Below, in pieces: positions 1-8,016 of a DNA stretch of 44,984 nucleotides. Every line of letters begins with the position of its first letter. Within the stretch, counting starts at the first letter, position 1. The stretch spans positions 59,370 through 104,353 of the forward strand of contig JAFECR010000018.1 of assembly GCA_018242045.1 (NCBI GenBank), read 5' to 3'. The translations under genes and the position numbers were made by a program. The DNA is from Pseudomonadota bacterium (lineage in GTDB: Bacteria > Pseudomonadota > Gammaproteobacteria > Berkiellales > Berkiellaceae). The notes beneath the pieces were generated by a model that saw only the letters and a program-made list of their open reading frames with translations, did not search any database and was not told the origin of the DNA.

Positions 1-19
1 TCAAAGTGGAAGCAGTATA
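1..19 (+). repeat. MITE terminus, partial copy cut by the window edge
   Basis: The first 19 bases match the GGAA-side terminus of the 129-bp element seen complete at 14010-14138, ending in TATA. The stop codon of dgkA begins two bases further on. The same terminus, inverted, is at the other end of the window (44965-44984). Confidence 0.7.
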
Positions 20-388
20 TTAGTCCCAATAAGCCTTTAAAGACCACAATGCCATTCCCCAAACAACGCTTGCATTTACCAAACTTAACAGTACCGCGGC
101 ACTGCCAATATCTTTAGCTCTTTTTGAAAGCACGTTTCTTTCTAAGGAAATTCTATCAACCACAGTTTCAATCGCCGAATTAATCAGCTCTGTCATTAAT
201 ACCAAAAGCAAGCTGCTGATAAGCAAGGCTTTAAAAACAAAGGGCACCGGTATTAGCAGAGCAACGGGCGTTAAAATAACTGCACAAACTACTTCAATGA
301 CAAAGGCAATATCGTTACTAAAAGCACTTTTTAAACCAGCCAGAGAATAACCAAAAGCTTTAACTCTGCCGATAAAGAAATCAGTCAT
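20..388 (-). CDS. dgkA: Diacylglycerol kinase, prokaryotic DgkA type
   Basis: This is a 122-residue small integral membrane kinase that phosphorylates diacylglycerol to phosphatidic acid in the inner membrane, recycling lipid from envelope glycan synthesis. Length is full for the family. Three hydrophobic segments are visible at about residues 28-47, 50-66 and 95-115. The catalytic stretch TELINSAIETVVDRI carries Glu67, Asn70 and Glu74, matching E. coli Glu69, Asn72 and Glu76, and is followed by the conserved AKDIGSAAV. It lies 14 bases downstream of corB on the same strand and is probably the last gene of ypjD-corB-dgkA. Its stop codon abuts a MITE terminus. Confidence 0.95.
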   Translation of the reverse strand: MTDFFIGRVKAFGYSLAGLKSAFSNDIAFVIEVVCAVILTPVALLIPVPFVFKALLISSLLLVLMTELINSAIETVVDRISLERNVLSKRAKDIGSAAVLLSLVNASVVWGMALWSLKAYWD

Positions 389-402
389 ATCAAATGAATC
401 CT

Positions 403-1686
403 CTATTCTTCAGTGCTTTTTTTAGAAGCCAGCGGGGGAAAGATTTTAATTGATTTAATACGATTATCTTGCACTTGTACCACCTCTATTGGGATATTGC
501 CCCCGACAAGACAGCAAGTCCCTACTTCAGGAATATTTTGCAATTGTTCAATCACAAGCCCATTGACCGTTTTGGCCTCACGTGTTGGCAATTTCCAGGT
601 ACTTTGGCGATTAAATTCACGGATTGGGGTACTGCCTTCAACTAAAAAAGAGCCATCTTCTTGGAGTTGAATTGCCATAAATGCAGTTGAAATGTTGGTG
701 GTGAATTCACCAACAATTTCTTCTAATATATCTTCAAGAGTTATGATCCCCATTATTTCGCCGTATTCATCTACAACGATGGCAAAGCGCTGCTTATGGC
801 GCTGAAGATTAATTAATTGATTTGTTAGGGAAGTACTATGAGGAATAAAGAAAGGGTCATCTAAGATATCACGAAGTTTTTCTTCATCAAAATCAACATC
901 TGCCATTAAGTGAAGCACTTTTTTAGCATGTACAATCCCGATAATATTGTTGAGATCTTGTTTGTAAACAGGCAAAAAAGTGTGTTGTGTATTGGCTAAT
1001 TGTCCCAAAATCGCATCCCATTCATTATCAAGATCTAAACCAACCACATCGTGGCGAGGCACCATGATGTCATCCACCGCGACATTTTCAAGATCTAAAA
1101 TGCTTAATAACATTTTGCGATGTTTAGAAGGGATCCTGCTCGACGTTTCATGCACCACGGTGCGCAATTCTTCTACAGTGAAGTCTTGGGTTTGATTACG
1201 CGAAAGGGACAAACCGCATAGTTTAATTAAGCCATTAGAAGCTGCATTGATTAACCACACTAAGGGATAGAGCACATTTAAAATGATTTGTAATAGAAAA
1301 GAAGTCGGCATTGCTGCTTTTTCAGGATATAAGGCAGCGATGGTTTTGGGAAATACTTCTGCAAATATCAGTAAGATGACAGTAATAGTAATATCAGCAA
1401 TAATAACACCTATTTTTTCGCCTAATAAATCAACGCCAATCAAGGTCGCGATAGAGGAGGCTGTAATAGTGATAAAAGTATTGCCAAGTAAAATGACGCC
1501 AAGCAATCTGTCTGGTCTATCGAGTAGCTTTTGTACACGTCTTGCACTTTTAGATGTTTTAGCAAGGTGCTTAAGCCGATATCGGTTAACAGATAAAATC
1601 CCAGTTTCTGAAAGAGAGAAAAAAGCAAGTAGCAAAGTTAGTAAAAAGAGCGTTAGGGATAAAGGGATAATATGGGATTGTTCCAC
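403..1686 (-). CDS. corB: HlyC/CorC (CNNM) family transporter, CorB-like
   Basis: This 427-residue protein has the CNNM/CorB architecture: an N-terminal DUF21 membrane domain (about 1-190, several hydrophobic helices), a CBS pair (about 200-330, including DDIMVPRHDVVGLDL and VDEYGEIMGIITLEDILEEIVGE) and a C-terminal CorC_HlyC domain (about 345-427, with TVNGLVIEQLQNIPEVG). Family members are linked to magnesium and cobalt efflux or resistance; the transported ion cannot be read from sequence. It lies 12 bases after the ypjD-like gene and 14 bases before dgkA. The ypjD-corB pair beside ffh is the same neighbourhood as in E. coli, which supports the name. Confidence 0.92.
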   Translation of the reverse strand: MEQSHIIPLSLTLFLLTLLLAFFSLSETGILSVNRYRLKHLAKTSKSARRVQKLLDRPDRLLGVILLGNTFITITASSIATLIGVDLLGEKIGVIIADITITVILLIFAEVFPKTIAALYPEKAAMPTSFLLQIILNVLYPLVWLINAASNGLIKLCGLSLSRNQTQDFTVEELRTVVHETSSRIPSKHRKMLLSILDLENVAVDDIMVPRHDVVGLDLDNEWDAILGQLANTQHTFLPVYKQDLNNIIGIVHAKKVLHLMADVDFDEEKLRDILDDPFFIPHSTSLTNQLINLQRHKQRFAIVVDEYGEIMGIITLEDILEEIVGEFTTNISTAFMAIQLQEDGSFLVEGSTPIREFNRQSTWKLPTREAKTVNGLVIEQLQNIPEVGTCCLVGGNIPIEVVQVQDNRIKSIKIFPPLASKKSTEE

Positions 1687-1698
1687 CCTGAGGTTCCT

Positions 1699-2478
1699 TT
1701 AAAACAGTAAGGCTTTGGTACCAAAATATGATAAAACGGCAAAAATGGTGCTACTCAATGTCCAGCGTATGGCCGTAGGTCCACGCCAGCCAAAAAAAGT
1801 TCGTCCAACAATCAGTAATGTCAGCAGAATCCAAGCGAGTATTGCTAACATCGTTTTGGGGAACAAATAAGATGTTAAATGATCTGCTTGGTAAAAGAAT
1901 CCACTTACTAAAGAGGCAGAGAGTAATAACATGCCACCCCAGATGATTGTAAATAGCAGAGTTTCCATAGATTGCAGTGGCGCAAGAAGCCGTAATAAAG
2001 GAGAGGGACGATGATGTTTTATCAAGAAGTTTTGCAAACCCATAAGAAGTGCTTGAAAACTTGCCAAGCTTAAAAAGCTCATGGCGGATAAGGAAATCAA
2101 GATATGGGTGAGAAACAGGCCTTGCATATTGTTGATAACTTCAGGCTGTCTGCTAAGTGCCATTGCCAAAAGTAGCGCAGCCAAAGGATAGGTGAGCACA
2201 CATAAATTGGCAATCTGGGCGCGAAGAGACATGATTAAAGTAATGAGATTCATTAGCCAAGCGCTAAAGCATAGCATAACAAACCAGTCCAAGTTTTGAC
2301 CTAATGGTGTGTCGATTACTTTATATAAAACCCAACCTTGACTGGAAACGGCTATCAAAGAGCCAAAAAAATAAATTTTTTGGGAATAAGAAAGTTTCCC
2401 AAAAAGTTGCAGTCCTTGAAGTAAGGCAATTGATATATAAGTTATAATGCTTACAATGCCAAGATGGTGTAGATTCAT
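1699..2478 (-). CDS. ypjD: YpjD-like inner membrane protein, CcsA/cytochrome c assembly fold
   Basis: A multi-pass membrane protein of about 259 residues with roughly eight hydrophobic helices, resembling the CcsA/CcmC cytochrome c assembly family; YpjD itself has no settled function. I prefer the ATG at 2478: it puts the first membrane helix immediately after the start and gives a length close to E. coli YpjD. The frame stays open to a GTG at 2565, giving 288 residues with a polar 29-residue extension. Neither start has a clear ribosome binding site. It is divergent from ffh and leads the corB-dgkA group. Confidence 0.82.
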   Translation of the reverse strand: MNLHHLGIVSIITYISIALLQGLQLFGKLSYSQKIYFFGSLIAVSSQGWVLYKVIDTPLGQNLDWFVMLCFSAWLMNLITLIMSLRAQIANLCVLTYPLAALLLAMALSRQPEVINNMQGLFLTHILISLSAMSFLSLASFQALLMGLQNFLIKHHRPSPLLRLLAPLQSMETLLFTIIWGGMLLLSASLVSGFFYQADHLTSYLFPKTMLAILAWILLTLLIVGRTFFGWRGPTAIRWTLSSTIFAVLSYFGTKALLF

Positions 2479-2593
2479 AGATATTTCGATTTTTCTGTGA
2501 TTCAAATCATCGCATAGCTCGTGATTGGATGAAATAGGGGCACTATCTTTGTTATGCTTACCCACGTTTTTAAATCGCTAACAAGACTAGAGT

Positions 2594-2599
2594 TATAAT
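2594..2599 (+). promoter_or_regulatory. Possible -10 box of ffh
   Basis: A perfect TATAAT lies 37 bases upstream of the ffh start in the divergent ypjD/ffh gap. No good -35 hexamer is seen at 16-18 bases upstream, so this is tentative. Confidence 0.3.
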
Positions 2600-2635
2600 A
2601 CCATTGTTGGCAAATTAACTTACTATAGGTGTTCC

Positions 2636-4012
2636 ATGTTTGAAAGCTTAACAGATAGATTAAGTAGAACTTTCCGCAATGTTATCGGTAGGGGCAAACT
2701 CACTGATGAAAACATGAAAGAAACCTTAAAAGAGGTGAAGGAAGCACTACTGGAAGCCGATGTGGCCTTAGAAGTGATCAACACCTTTATAGAAGATATT
2801 CGTGAAAGAGCCCAAGGTGTTGAAGTGGGCAAAAGCCTAACCCCGGCACAAGCCTTGGTTAAAATTGTTAATGAAGAATTAACGCATTTAATGGGGGAGT
2901 CTTGCGAGGAATTGAATTTGGCTATGCAACCTCCGGCTGTCGTGTTGGTTGCAGGCTTGCAAGGCTCTGGTAAAACGACCAGTGTTGCAAAATTAGCTAA
3001 ATGGCTAAAAGAAAGGTTAAAGAAATCCGTTTTGGTAGCAAGCGCGGATGTTTACAGACCCGCTGCAATTGATCAATTAAAAACTTTAGCCAAAGAAGTA
3101 GATGTGCATTTTTTCGATCATCCTGAGATGACTGTCCCGCTTGAAATTGTTCAAGGCGCAATTGCTTCGGCCAAGAAACAATTTCTTGATGTTGTTATTA
3201 TCGATACCGCCGGACGCTTGCATATTGATGAAGACATGATGCAGGAAATAAAACAGATCCACCAAGCGATTAATCCTGTTGAAACCTTGTTTGTGGTGGA
3301 TGGGATGATGGGGCAGGATGCTGCCAAAACGGCAAAGGCTTTCAATGATGCGCTTCCCTTGACTGGCGTTGTTGTCACTAAATTAGATGGTGATACGCGA
3401 GGAGGGGCTATCCTTTCCATTCGACAAGTGACAGGCCAAAAGCCAATTAAATTTGTTGGGATGGGAGAAAAGGTCGATGCCTTAGAACCATTCTACCCAG
3501 ATAGGGCCGCGTCGCGTATTCTGGGGATGGGCGATATTTTATCATTAGTAGAAGAATTAGAACGCAAAGTTGATAAGCAGGAAGCTGAGCGTCTTGCGAA
3601 AAAGTTAAGCAAGGGCAAAGAATTCGATTTTGAAGATTTTCGCAATCAGTTGCTTCAAATGAAAAACATGGGCGGTTTAGCCAGCATGATGGATAAATTG
3701 CCTGGTATGTCAGCGTTACCTGCCGAAGCAAAAGCGAAAGCAAATGATAAATCCTTAGATGTTATGTTAGCGATAATTAATTCAATGACCAAAAAAGAGC
3801 GCCGTCGACCGGCCCTTATCCAAGGATCGCGCAAAAGGCGCATTGCAGTAGGTTCTGGCACTTCCCTGCAAGAAGTCAATCGGCTGTTAAAACAGTTTAC
3901 CCAAATGCAAAAAATGATGAAAAAAATCTCTAAGAAGGGGGGCTTAGCTCGAATGATGCGCGGTATGAAAGGGATGCAAAACCTTCTGCCAAATGGTGGT
4001 ATGGAGCACTAA
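2636..4012 (+). CDS. ffh: Signal recognition particle protein Ffh
   Basis: This SRP54-type GTPase binds 4.5S RNA and signal sequences of nascent membrane proteins and delivers them to FtsY. The 458 residues contain the helical N domain (1-90), a G domain with P-loop GLQGSGKTT (107-115), DTAGR (G3) and TKLDGD (G4), and the methionine-rich M domain (about 328-458). The M domain ends in a run of Met and basic residues typical of the RNA- and signal-binding surface. Length is normal. The gene is followed 104 bases later by rpsP, the usual gammaproteobacterial arrangement. Confidence 0.98.
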   Translation: MFESLTDRLSRTFRNVIGRGKLTDENMKETLKEVKEALLEADVALEVINTFIEDIRERAQGVEVGKSLTPAQALVKIVNEELTHLMGESCEELNLAMQPPAVVLVAGLQGSGKTTSVAKLAKWLKERLKKSVLVASADVYRPAAIDQLKTLAKEVDVHFFDHPEMTVPLEIVQGAIASAKKQFLDVVIIDTAGRLHIDEDMMQEIKQIHQAINPVETLFVVDGMMGQDAAKTAKAFNDALPLTGVVVTKLDGDTRGGAILSIRQVTGQKPIKFVGMGEKVDALEPFYPDRAASRILGMGDILSLVEELERKVDKQEAERLAKKLSKGKEFDFEDFRNQLLQMKNMGGLASMMDKLPGMSALPAEAKAKANDKSLDVMLAIINSMTKKERRRPALIQGSRKRRIAVGSGTSLQEVNRLLKQFTQMQKMMKKISKKGGLARMMRGMKGMQNLLPNGGMEH

Positions 4013-4116
4013 ATTAGCGTAGAATGCCAACCCTTTAAAGTAGAAGAATATAAAATATTTAAGTAAAACTTCTGACACATTTCTAGAGATCTGAAAACAA
4101 AAGGAAAAGCATCATT

Positions 4117-4380
4117 ATGGTGGTGATTCGCTTAGCTCGTGCAGGCGCTAAAAAGCGCCCTTTCTATAATATCGTTGTAGCCGATCAACGTTTTAAACGT
4201 GATGGTCGCTTTATCGAGCGAATTGGATTTTATAATCCTGTTGCTGCAGGTAAAGATGAGGCGCTTCGCCTTGCACGCGAACGTGTTAAACATTGGGTTG
4301 CACTTGGTGCGCAGTTGTCGACCAGAGTAAATGCCCTTGTTAATCAATGGGATGAGAAGAACGCCCAACAGGCGACATAG
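4117..4380 (+). CDS. rpsP: 30S ribosomal protein S16
   Basis: This 87-residue protein starts [20 protein letters not shown], the standard S16 N-terminus, and continues with the conserved [14 protein letters not shown]16 binds 16S rRNA early in 30S assembly. A purine-rich AAAAGGAAAA tract precedes the ATG. It is the first gene of the rpsP-rimM-trmD-rplS operon, whose members lie within 51 bases of one another. Confidence 0.98.
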   Translation: MVVIRLARAGAKKRPFYNIVVADQRFKRDGRFIERIGFYNPVAAGKDEALRLARERVKHWVALGAQLSTRVNALVNQWDEKNAQQAT

Positions 4381-4431
4381 TCAGTGAAAAGTTGCAGCAG
4401 CCAGGCAGTTCCTGATAAAGCCAAGATCGAC

Positions 4432-4941
4432 ATGGTAAACAGCGCGCTGGTTATTATTGGAAAAATAGGTGGCCCTTATGGGGTGCAAGGCTGGCAACAT
4501 ATTCATTCATTTGCAAATCCTATTGAAAATATTTTGCACTATCAACAATGGTATGTGGAAGTGAAAGGGGTTTGGCAAAGTTGGCAACTCATTAAGGGAC
4601 GGCGTCATGGGCAAGGCATCGTTGCTTTGCTAAATGGCATAGATTCTCCAGAAGTGGCTATGCAATTTCGTAATAGTCCGATAGCAATAGCACGTTCAGC
4701 TTTAGAAGCATTGCCACAAGATGAGTTTTATTGGACTGATCTGGAAGGGATGTCAGTTATATCTATTGCAGGAGAGCAACTGGGGAACGTTCATTACTTA
4801 TATGAAAATAGTACTGTGGATGTGATGGTTGTTAAAAACCAAAATAAAGAAAGACATATCCCTTTTATTATTCATGACACGGTATTAAAAGTAGATTGCG
4901 AGCACAAGCAGATCACAGTTGATTGGGATTCTGCTTTGTAA
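4432..4941 (+). CDS. rimM: Ribosome maturation factor RimM
   Basis: RimM assists maturation of the 30S head and binds S19. The N-terminal motif IGKIGGPYGVQGW and the C-terminal PRC-barrel region (EFYWTDLEGMSV through IPFIIHDTVLKVD) are clear. I chose the ATG at 4432, giving 169 residues and the usual short lead-in to the GKI motif. The frame is open to a GTG at 4384, three bases after the rpsP stop, which would give 185 residues. Neither has a strong ribosome binding site, so the start is uncertain. The stop codon overlaps the trmD ATG by one base (TAATG), indicating translational coupling. Confidence 0.93.
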   Translation: MVNSALVIIGKIGGPYGVQGWQHIHSFANPIENILHYQQWYVEVKGVWQSWQLIKGRRHGQGIVALLNGIDSPEVAMQFRNSPIAIARSALEALPQDEFYWTDLEGMSVISIAGEQLGNVHYLYENSTVDVMVVKNQNKERHIPFIIHDTVLKVDCEHKQITVDWDSAL

Positions 4942-5696
4942 TGTGGTGTGGTGTCATCACCTTATTTGGACAAATGTTTCATGCCATTAAAGACCATGGC
5001 ATCACAGGGCGTGCGATAAAAAATGGTTTATTGACCCTTGAAACATGGGATCCGAGAGATTATACGACGGATAAATATGCCACGGTAGATGATAGACCCT
5101 ATGGGGGTGGACCTGGCATGGTGATGTTAGCCCAACCATTAAGAGAAGCCTTGGCACAAGCAAAGTTCGCCTCTCCTGGGTTAGCGCGAGTGGTTTATGT
5201 CACACCTGGCGGTGAACGTTTTGATCATGCAAAAGCACGAAAATTAGCTCAAAGTGCTCAGCCATTGATTTTTGTGGCTGGCCGGTACGAAGGGATTGAT
5301 TATCGTGTCATTGAACAAGATATCGACGAACAGCTTTCTATTGGGGATTATGTTTTATCCGGAGGAGAGCTTGCTGTCATGGTGATGATAGATGCTATCA
5401 CCAGGTGGATACCAGGTGCTTTGGGGCATGAGCTTTCTGCTGTGAATGATACATTTAGTGAGGAGATGGCTGGGTTACTTGATTGCCCGCATTATACTCG
5501 CCCAGCTTGTATCGGCACGCAAAAAGTGCCTGAAGTATTATTAACAGGAGATCACCAAGCGATTGCGCGTTGGCGAAAGAAGCAATCTTTAGGGCAAACT
5601 TGGCTTCATAGATCGGATATTTTAGAAAAATTAACCCTAGATGAAACAAGTCAAGCATTACTGGCAGAGTTTCAACTAGAATATGAAAAAAACTAA
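4941..5696 (+). CDS. trmD: tRNA (guanine-37-N1)-methyltransferase TrmD
   Basis: TrmD methylates G37 of tRNAs reading CNN codons using S-adenosylmethionine, preventing frameshifting. The start MWCGVITLFGQMF matches the canonical TrmD N-terminus, so I use the ATG at 4941 rather than an in-frame codon six residues upstream. This gives 251 residues, the normal size. The SPOUT trefoil-knot SAM site is seen in DRPYGGGPGMVM, FVAGRYEGIDYRV and LSIGDYVLSGGELAV. It overlaps rimM by one base and precedes rplS by 21 bases. Confidence 0.97.
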   Translation: MWCGVITLFGQMFHAIKDHGITGRAIKNGLLTLETWDPRDYTTDKYATVDDRPYGGGPGMVMLAQPLREALAQAKFASPGLARVVYVTPGGERFDHAKARKLAQSAQPLIFVAGRYEGIDYRVIEQDIDEQLSIGDYVLSGGELAVMVMIDAITRWIPGALGHELSAVNDTFSEEMAGLLDCPHYTRPACIGTQKVPEVLLTGDHQAIARWRKKQSLGQTWLHRSDILEKLTLDETSQALLAEFQLEYEKN

Positions 5697-5717
5697 CATT
5701 TTTCTTAAGGAGCAATG

Positions 5718-6101
5718 ATGAGCACAATTATTCAAGAATTAGAAAGGGAATTTATCCGTAAAGATATACCTGCATTTTCTCAGGGAGACACCGTTTGTGT
5801 TTGGGTTAAAGTAATAGAAGGAAATCGTGAACGCTTACAGGCTTTTGAAGGTGTTGTCATTGCAATTAAAAATCGTGGTGTTAACTCTTCATTTACGGTT
5901 CGTAAAGTGTCCCATGGTGAAGGTGTAGAACGCGTATTTCAAACACATAGTCCTATCATCAATAAGGTTGAAGTGAAACGTCATGGTAAAGTTCGCCGTT
6001 CAAAACTTTACTACTTACGTGATTTAACGGGTCGCGCTGCGCGCATTAAAGAAGATCTCACTAAAAATAAAAATAGCAGTGCAGGAGCTGTTGAGGAATA
6101 A
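5718..6101 (+). CDS. rplS: 50S ribosomal protein L19
   Basis: L19 sits at the 30S/50S interface. The protein begins [12 protein letters not shown] and contains [16 protein letters not shown] and [18 protein letters not shown], typical of L19. Two consecutive ATGs are present at 5715 and 5718. The second is better spaced from the AAGGAG at 5707-5712 and matches the usual family start, giving 127 residues. The C-terminal tail is Lys/Asn-rich and slightly longer than in E. coli. Last gene of the rpsP operon; a MITE copy starts 11 bases after its stop. Confidence 0.97.
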   Translation: MSTIIQELEREFIRKDIPAFSQGDTVCVWVKVIEGNRERLQAFEGVVIAIKNRGVNSSFTVRKVSHGEGVERVFQTHSPIINKVEVKRHGKVRRSKLYYLRDLTGRAARIKEDLTKNKNSSAGAVEE

Positions 6102-6112
6102 ATAATTCGTAG

Positions 6113-6241
6113 TATACCCGAACCAGTTTGAATTTAGGCGAGGCGCCAAGCGAACGAATCCCCAGGAGTGTACGCTTTGGTACATGACTGGGGTGAGTAA
6201 GCGCAGGTAAGAAAGCATAAATTTAAACTGGGAAGTGTATA
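6113..6241 (+). repeat. MITE copy A (129 bp) between rplS and ogt
   Basis: This 129-bp copy runs from TATACCCG to GTGTATA. Its imperfect terminal inverted repeats end on the inner side in TTTAGGC-like sequence. The core shares with the other copies GAATCCCCAGGAGTGTACGC followed by a TTTGGTAC stretch. The final A of the element is the A of the ogt start codon (6241), and its GGGAAG (6229-6234) is placed like a ribosome binding site. Confidence 0.85.
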
Positions 6242-6705
6242 TGTATGATACTATTATAAATACCCCTATCGGTTTAATTGGCATACAATGCTGCGATTCT
6301 AAGTTATCTGCTATTCATTTTTTAGATCAGCATATCATTCCGTTGCCTAGCGCAAAACCACCCGAAAAAGTAAGAGAAATAGCAAAAAAAATAGAAGGCT
6401 TTTTTTCTAAGGCAACATCCCTAACCGATTTACCGCATGTCGCAAAAGGGACAGCTTTTCAGAAAAAGGTCTGGCGAGCTTTATGTAAAATTCCATTAGG
6501 TCAAACTCGGACCTATGGAGAATTGGCCAAACGTTTAAGCACATCGCCAAGAGCAGTCGGTATGGCTTGTCGTACTAATCCATTGGCTTTGGTTATTCCT
6601 TGCCATCGCGTTGTTGGCGTAACCACCCTGGGTGGTTTTTGCGGCAAGAGGAGCAAGGTGATTATTAAAGAATGGCTGCTCGCCCACGAACGAGGTTCGT
6701 GTTAG
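6241..6705 (+). CDS. ogt: Methylated-DNA--protein-cysteine S-methyltransferase (Ogt/AGT)
   Basis: This suicide repair enzyme transfers alkyl groups from O6-alkylguanine to its own cysteine. The active-site motif IPCHRVVG is present, with Cys121 counting from the ATG at 6241, preceded by the helix-turn-helix and arginine-finger region (TYGELAKRLSTSPRAVGMAC). It has 154 residues, close to small bacterial Ogt proteins. An in-frame GTG two codons upstream (6235) lies wholly inside the MITE; the ATG shares its first base with the MITE end. The final codons form a perfect hairpin (6685-6701). It precedes dsbC by 40 bases. Confidence 0.93.
   Translation: MYDTIINTPIGLIGIQCCDSKLSAIHFLDQHIIPLPSAKPPEKVREIAKKIEGFFSKATSLTDLPHVAKGTAFQKKVWRALCKIPLGQTRTYGELAKRLSTSPRAVGMACRTNPLALVIPCHRVVGVTTLGGFCGKRSKVIIKEWLLAHERGSC
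6685..6701 (+). terminator. Short hairpin at the ogt 3' end
   Basis: CACGAAC and GTTCGTG form a perfect 7-bp stem around a 3-base loop at the last codons of ogt. No T-run follows, so it may be an RNA-stability hairpin rather than a true intrinsic terminator. Confidence 0.3.
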
Positions 6706-6745
6706 CCTATAGCTTACGTCGCTTACCTTAACCTAGGGATGGATT

Positions 6746-7501
6746 ATGTCAATAAGAAAGCTGCTTCAATTGAGTCTTATCACTTTTATGGTTCATGTTT
6801 CTTTAGTTGACGCTAAAACTGATGAAGGGACAGCTGACCAAATTCGTAGTGCGCTTAAACAGCAATTTTCTGGAATAGAAATAGATGATATTAAACTAAG
6901 CCCCATTAAAGGTTTATATGAAGTAAGAGCAGGATCTACCATTTTGTATGTGACGCAAGATGCACAATATGCCCTGTCCGGCGATATCATTGATTTAAAA
7001 AATGCGCAAACAAACCTCACTGAAGAAGTGCGAAAGCAAGCGCGTCTCAATGGTTTAAAAAGATTGGGCCAGGAAAATATGATAGTTTTTTCCCCTAAAA
7101 ATCCTAAATATACCGTTACCGTTTTTACTGATGTTGATTGTGGTTACTGTCGAAAAATGCAAAATGAAATGAAACAAATTAATGATTTGGGTATCGCTAT
7201 TCGTTATCTTGCTTTTCCAAGAACAGGCCCTAATACCCCAACTTATGAAAAAATGGTTGCTGTTTGGTGTGCTAAAAATAAAAATACAGCACTTGCCGAT
7301 GCAAAAGCAGATAAGCAAATTGATTTAACCGCTTGCACTAATAATAGTGTGACAAAAGATTTTCAGTTTGGCATGCAGATTGGCGTTGCAGGAACACCCA
7401 CCTTAATTTTTGAAGATGGCACGATGATCCCAGGTTATTTACCACCAAATAAGTTACTTGAAGTGGCAAAGCATTTGGGCGAGAAAAAGGCCTCTAGTTA
7501 G
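6746..7501 (+). CDS. dsbC: DsbC-family thiol:disulfide interchange protein (periplasmic isomerase)
   Basis: A periplasmic disulfide isomerase or reductase. The N-terminus (1-23) is a signal peptide ending near VDAK, followed by a DsbC-type dimerisation domain (about 25-90) and a thioredoxin fold. The catalytic CGYC is at residues 132-135 and the cis-proline loop is GVAGTPTLIF. A second cysteine pair lies around WCAKNKN and DLTAC, as in E. coli DsbC. Length (251) is near the family norm. The reductant DsbD is not in this window. It stands alone after ogt, and a repeat cluster begins just after its stop. Confidence 0.95.
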   Translation: MSIRKLLQLSLITFMVHVSLVDAKTDEGTADQIRSALKQQFSGIEIDDIKLSPIKGLYEVRAGSTILYVTQDAQYALSGDIIDLKNAQTNLTEEVRKQARLNGLKRLGQENMIVFSPKNPKYTVTVFTDVDCGYCRKMQNEMKQINDLGIAIRYLAFPRTGPNTPTYEKMVAVWCAKNKNTALADAKADKQIDLTACTNNSVTKDFQFGMQIGVAGTPTLIFEDGTMIPGYLPPNKLLEVAKHLGEKKASS

Positions 7502-7505
7502 GGAT

Positions 7506-7535
7506 TATACTCGTTTCACTTTGAAATTAGGAATT
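7506..7535 (+). repeat. MITE remnant (one terminus only)
   Basis: TATACTCGTTTCACTTTGAA plus about ten more bases matches one end of the 129-bp element in inverted orientation and then stops abruptly at a different repeat. Confidence 0.55.
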
Positions 7536-7536
7536 T

Positions 7537-7612
7537 CGTCATTGCGACACAGAGCATAGCGAAGGGGAAGCAATCCAGAAAAAAGACTGGATTGCCACGT
7601 CGCTGCTAAGCT
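7537..7612. repeat. Palindromic GTCATTGCGA-type interspersed repeat
   Basis: The stretch begins CGTCATTGCGAC and contains a perfect 9-bp inverted repeat, GCAATCCAG (7570-7578) and CTGGATTGC (7587-7595), flanked by GCGAC and GTCGC arms. From memory, palindromes with this wording are scattered in intergenic regions of several host-associated bacteria. Here it follows dsbC and could fold as a long hairpin in RNA from either strand. Confidence 0.6.
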
Positions 7613-7696
7613 TCAATAACTGAAATCAGCAAAGGTATTAGTGGGACAACCCATGGCGCCCTACTTTCTGGAGAAAGAGAAGCGCAACGCATTTTA

Positions 7697-7981
7697 TCAT
7701 TGTGAGAATGTTGCCGTGTAGACGTCCTTTAAGATCATGGCTGCGGTATACGGAACGGCTAATGAAAACCCAATACTACCGCCGATGGCGCCAAAAAAGT
7801 AACCCACGGGGGAATAATGCTCACCATAATGACAGGCACCAGCGCAATCTAGACCAACAGCAAAAATATAACCTACGTCAAATCCAAAACGAACAGCAGA
7901 TCTAATGTCGTCCCAAGCCTGTGCTGCGGTTTGATTTCCCGCTGATATTTGTTTGTTTTCACTCGGGGTTAGGTGGCGCAT
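7697..7981 (-). CDS. Candidate class II microcin precursor with double-glycine-type leader
   Basis: This 94-residue protein has no close relative I recognise by name. Its first 15 residues, MRHLTPSENKQISAG, fit the double-glycine leader pattern: Leu -12, Thr -11, Glu -8, Ile -4, Ala -2, Gly -1. The length and MR-LT start are the same as in colicin V-type microcins. Position -7, usually hydrophobic, is Asn. The predicted mature part (79 residues) contains an amphipathic Ala/Asp/Arg segment, two cysteines four apart (DCAGAC) and a Gly-rich hydrophobic stretch (VGYFFGAIGGSIGFSLAV). It has its own strong promoter-like sequence and a palindrome upstream. No peptidase-containing ABC exporter and no obvious immunity gene is adjacent. 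Bacteriocin function is an inference. Confidence 0.6.
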   Translation of the reverse strand: MRHLTPSENKQISAGNQTAAQAWDDIRSAVRFGFDVGYIFAVGLDCAGACHYGEHYSPVGYFFGAIGGSIGFSLAVPYTAAMILKDVYTATFSQ

Positions 7982-8016
7982 TTTTCTGATCCCGATACTG
8001 CATTTTGTAAAAACAC

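Noticed and set aside
3151..3420. Minus-strand frames inside ffh
   Set aside because: Antisense shadows of an intact, highly conserved gene.
7702..7905. Plus-strand frame antisense to the microcin-like gene
   Set aside because: No ribosome binding site, low-complexity Arg/Gln/Asn composition, and the minus-strand frame has a promoter and a leader motif.
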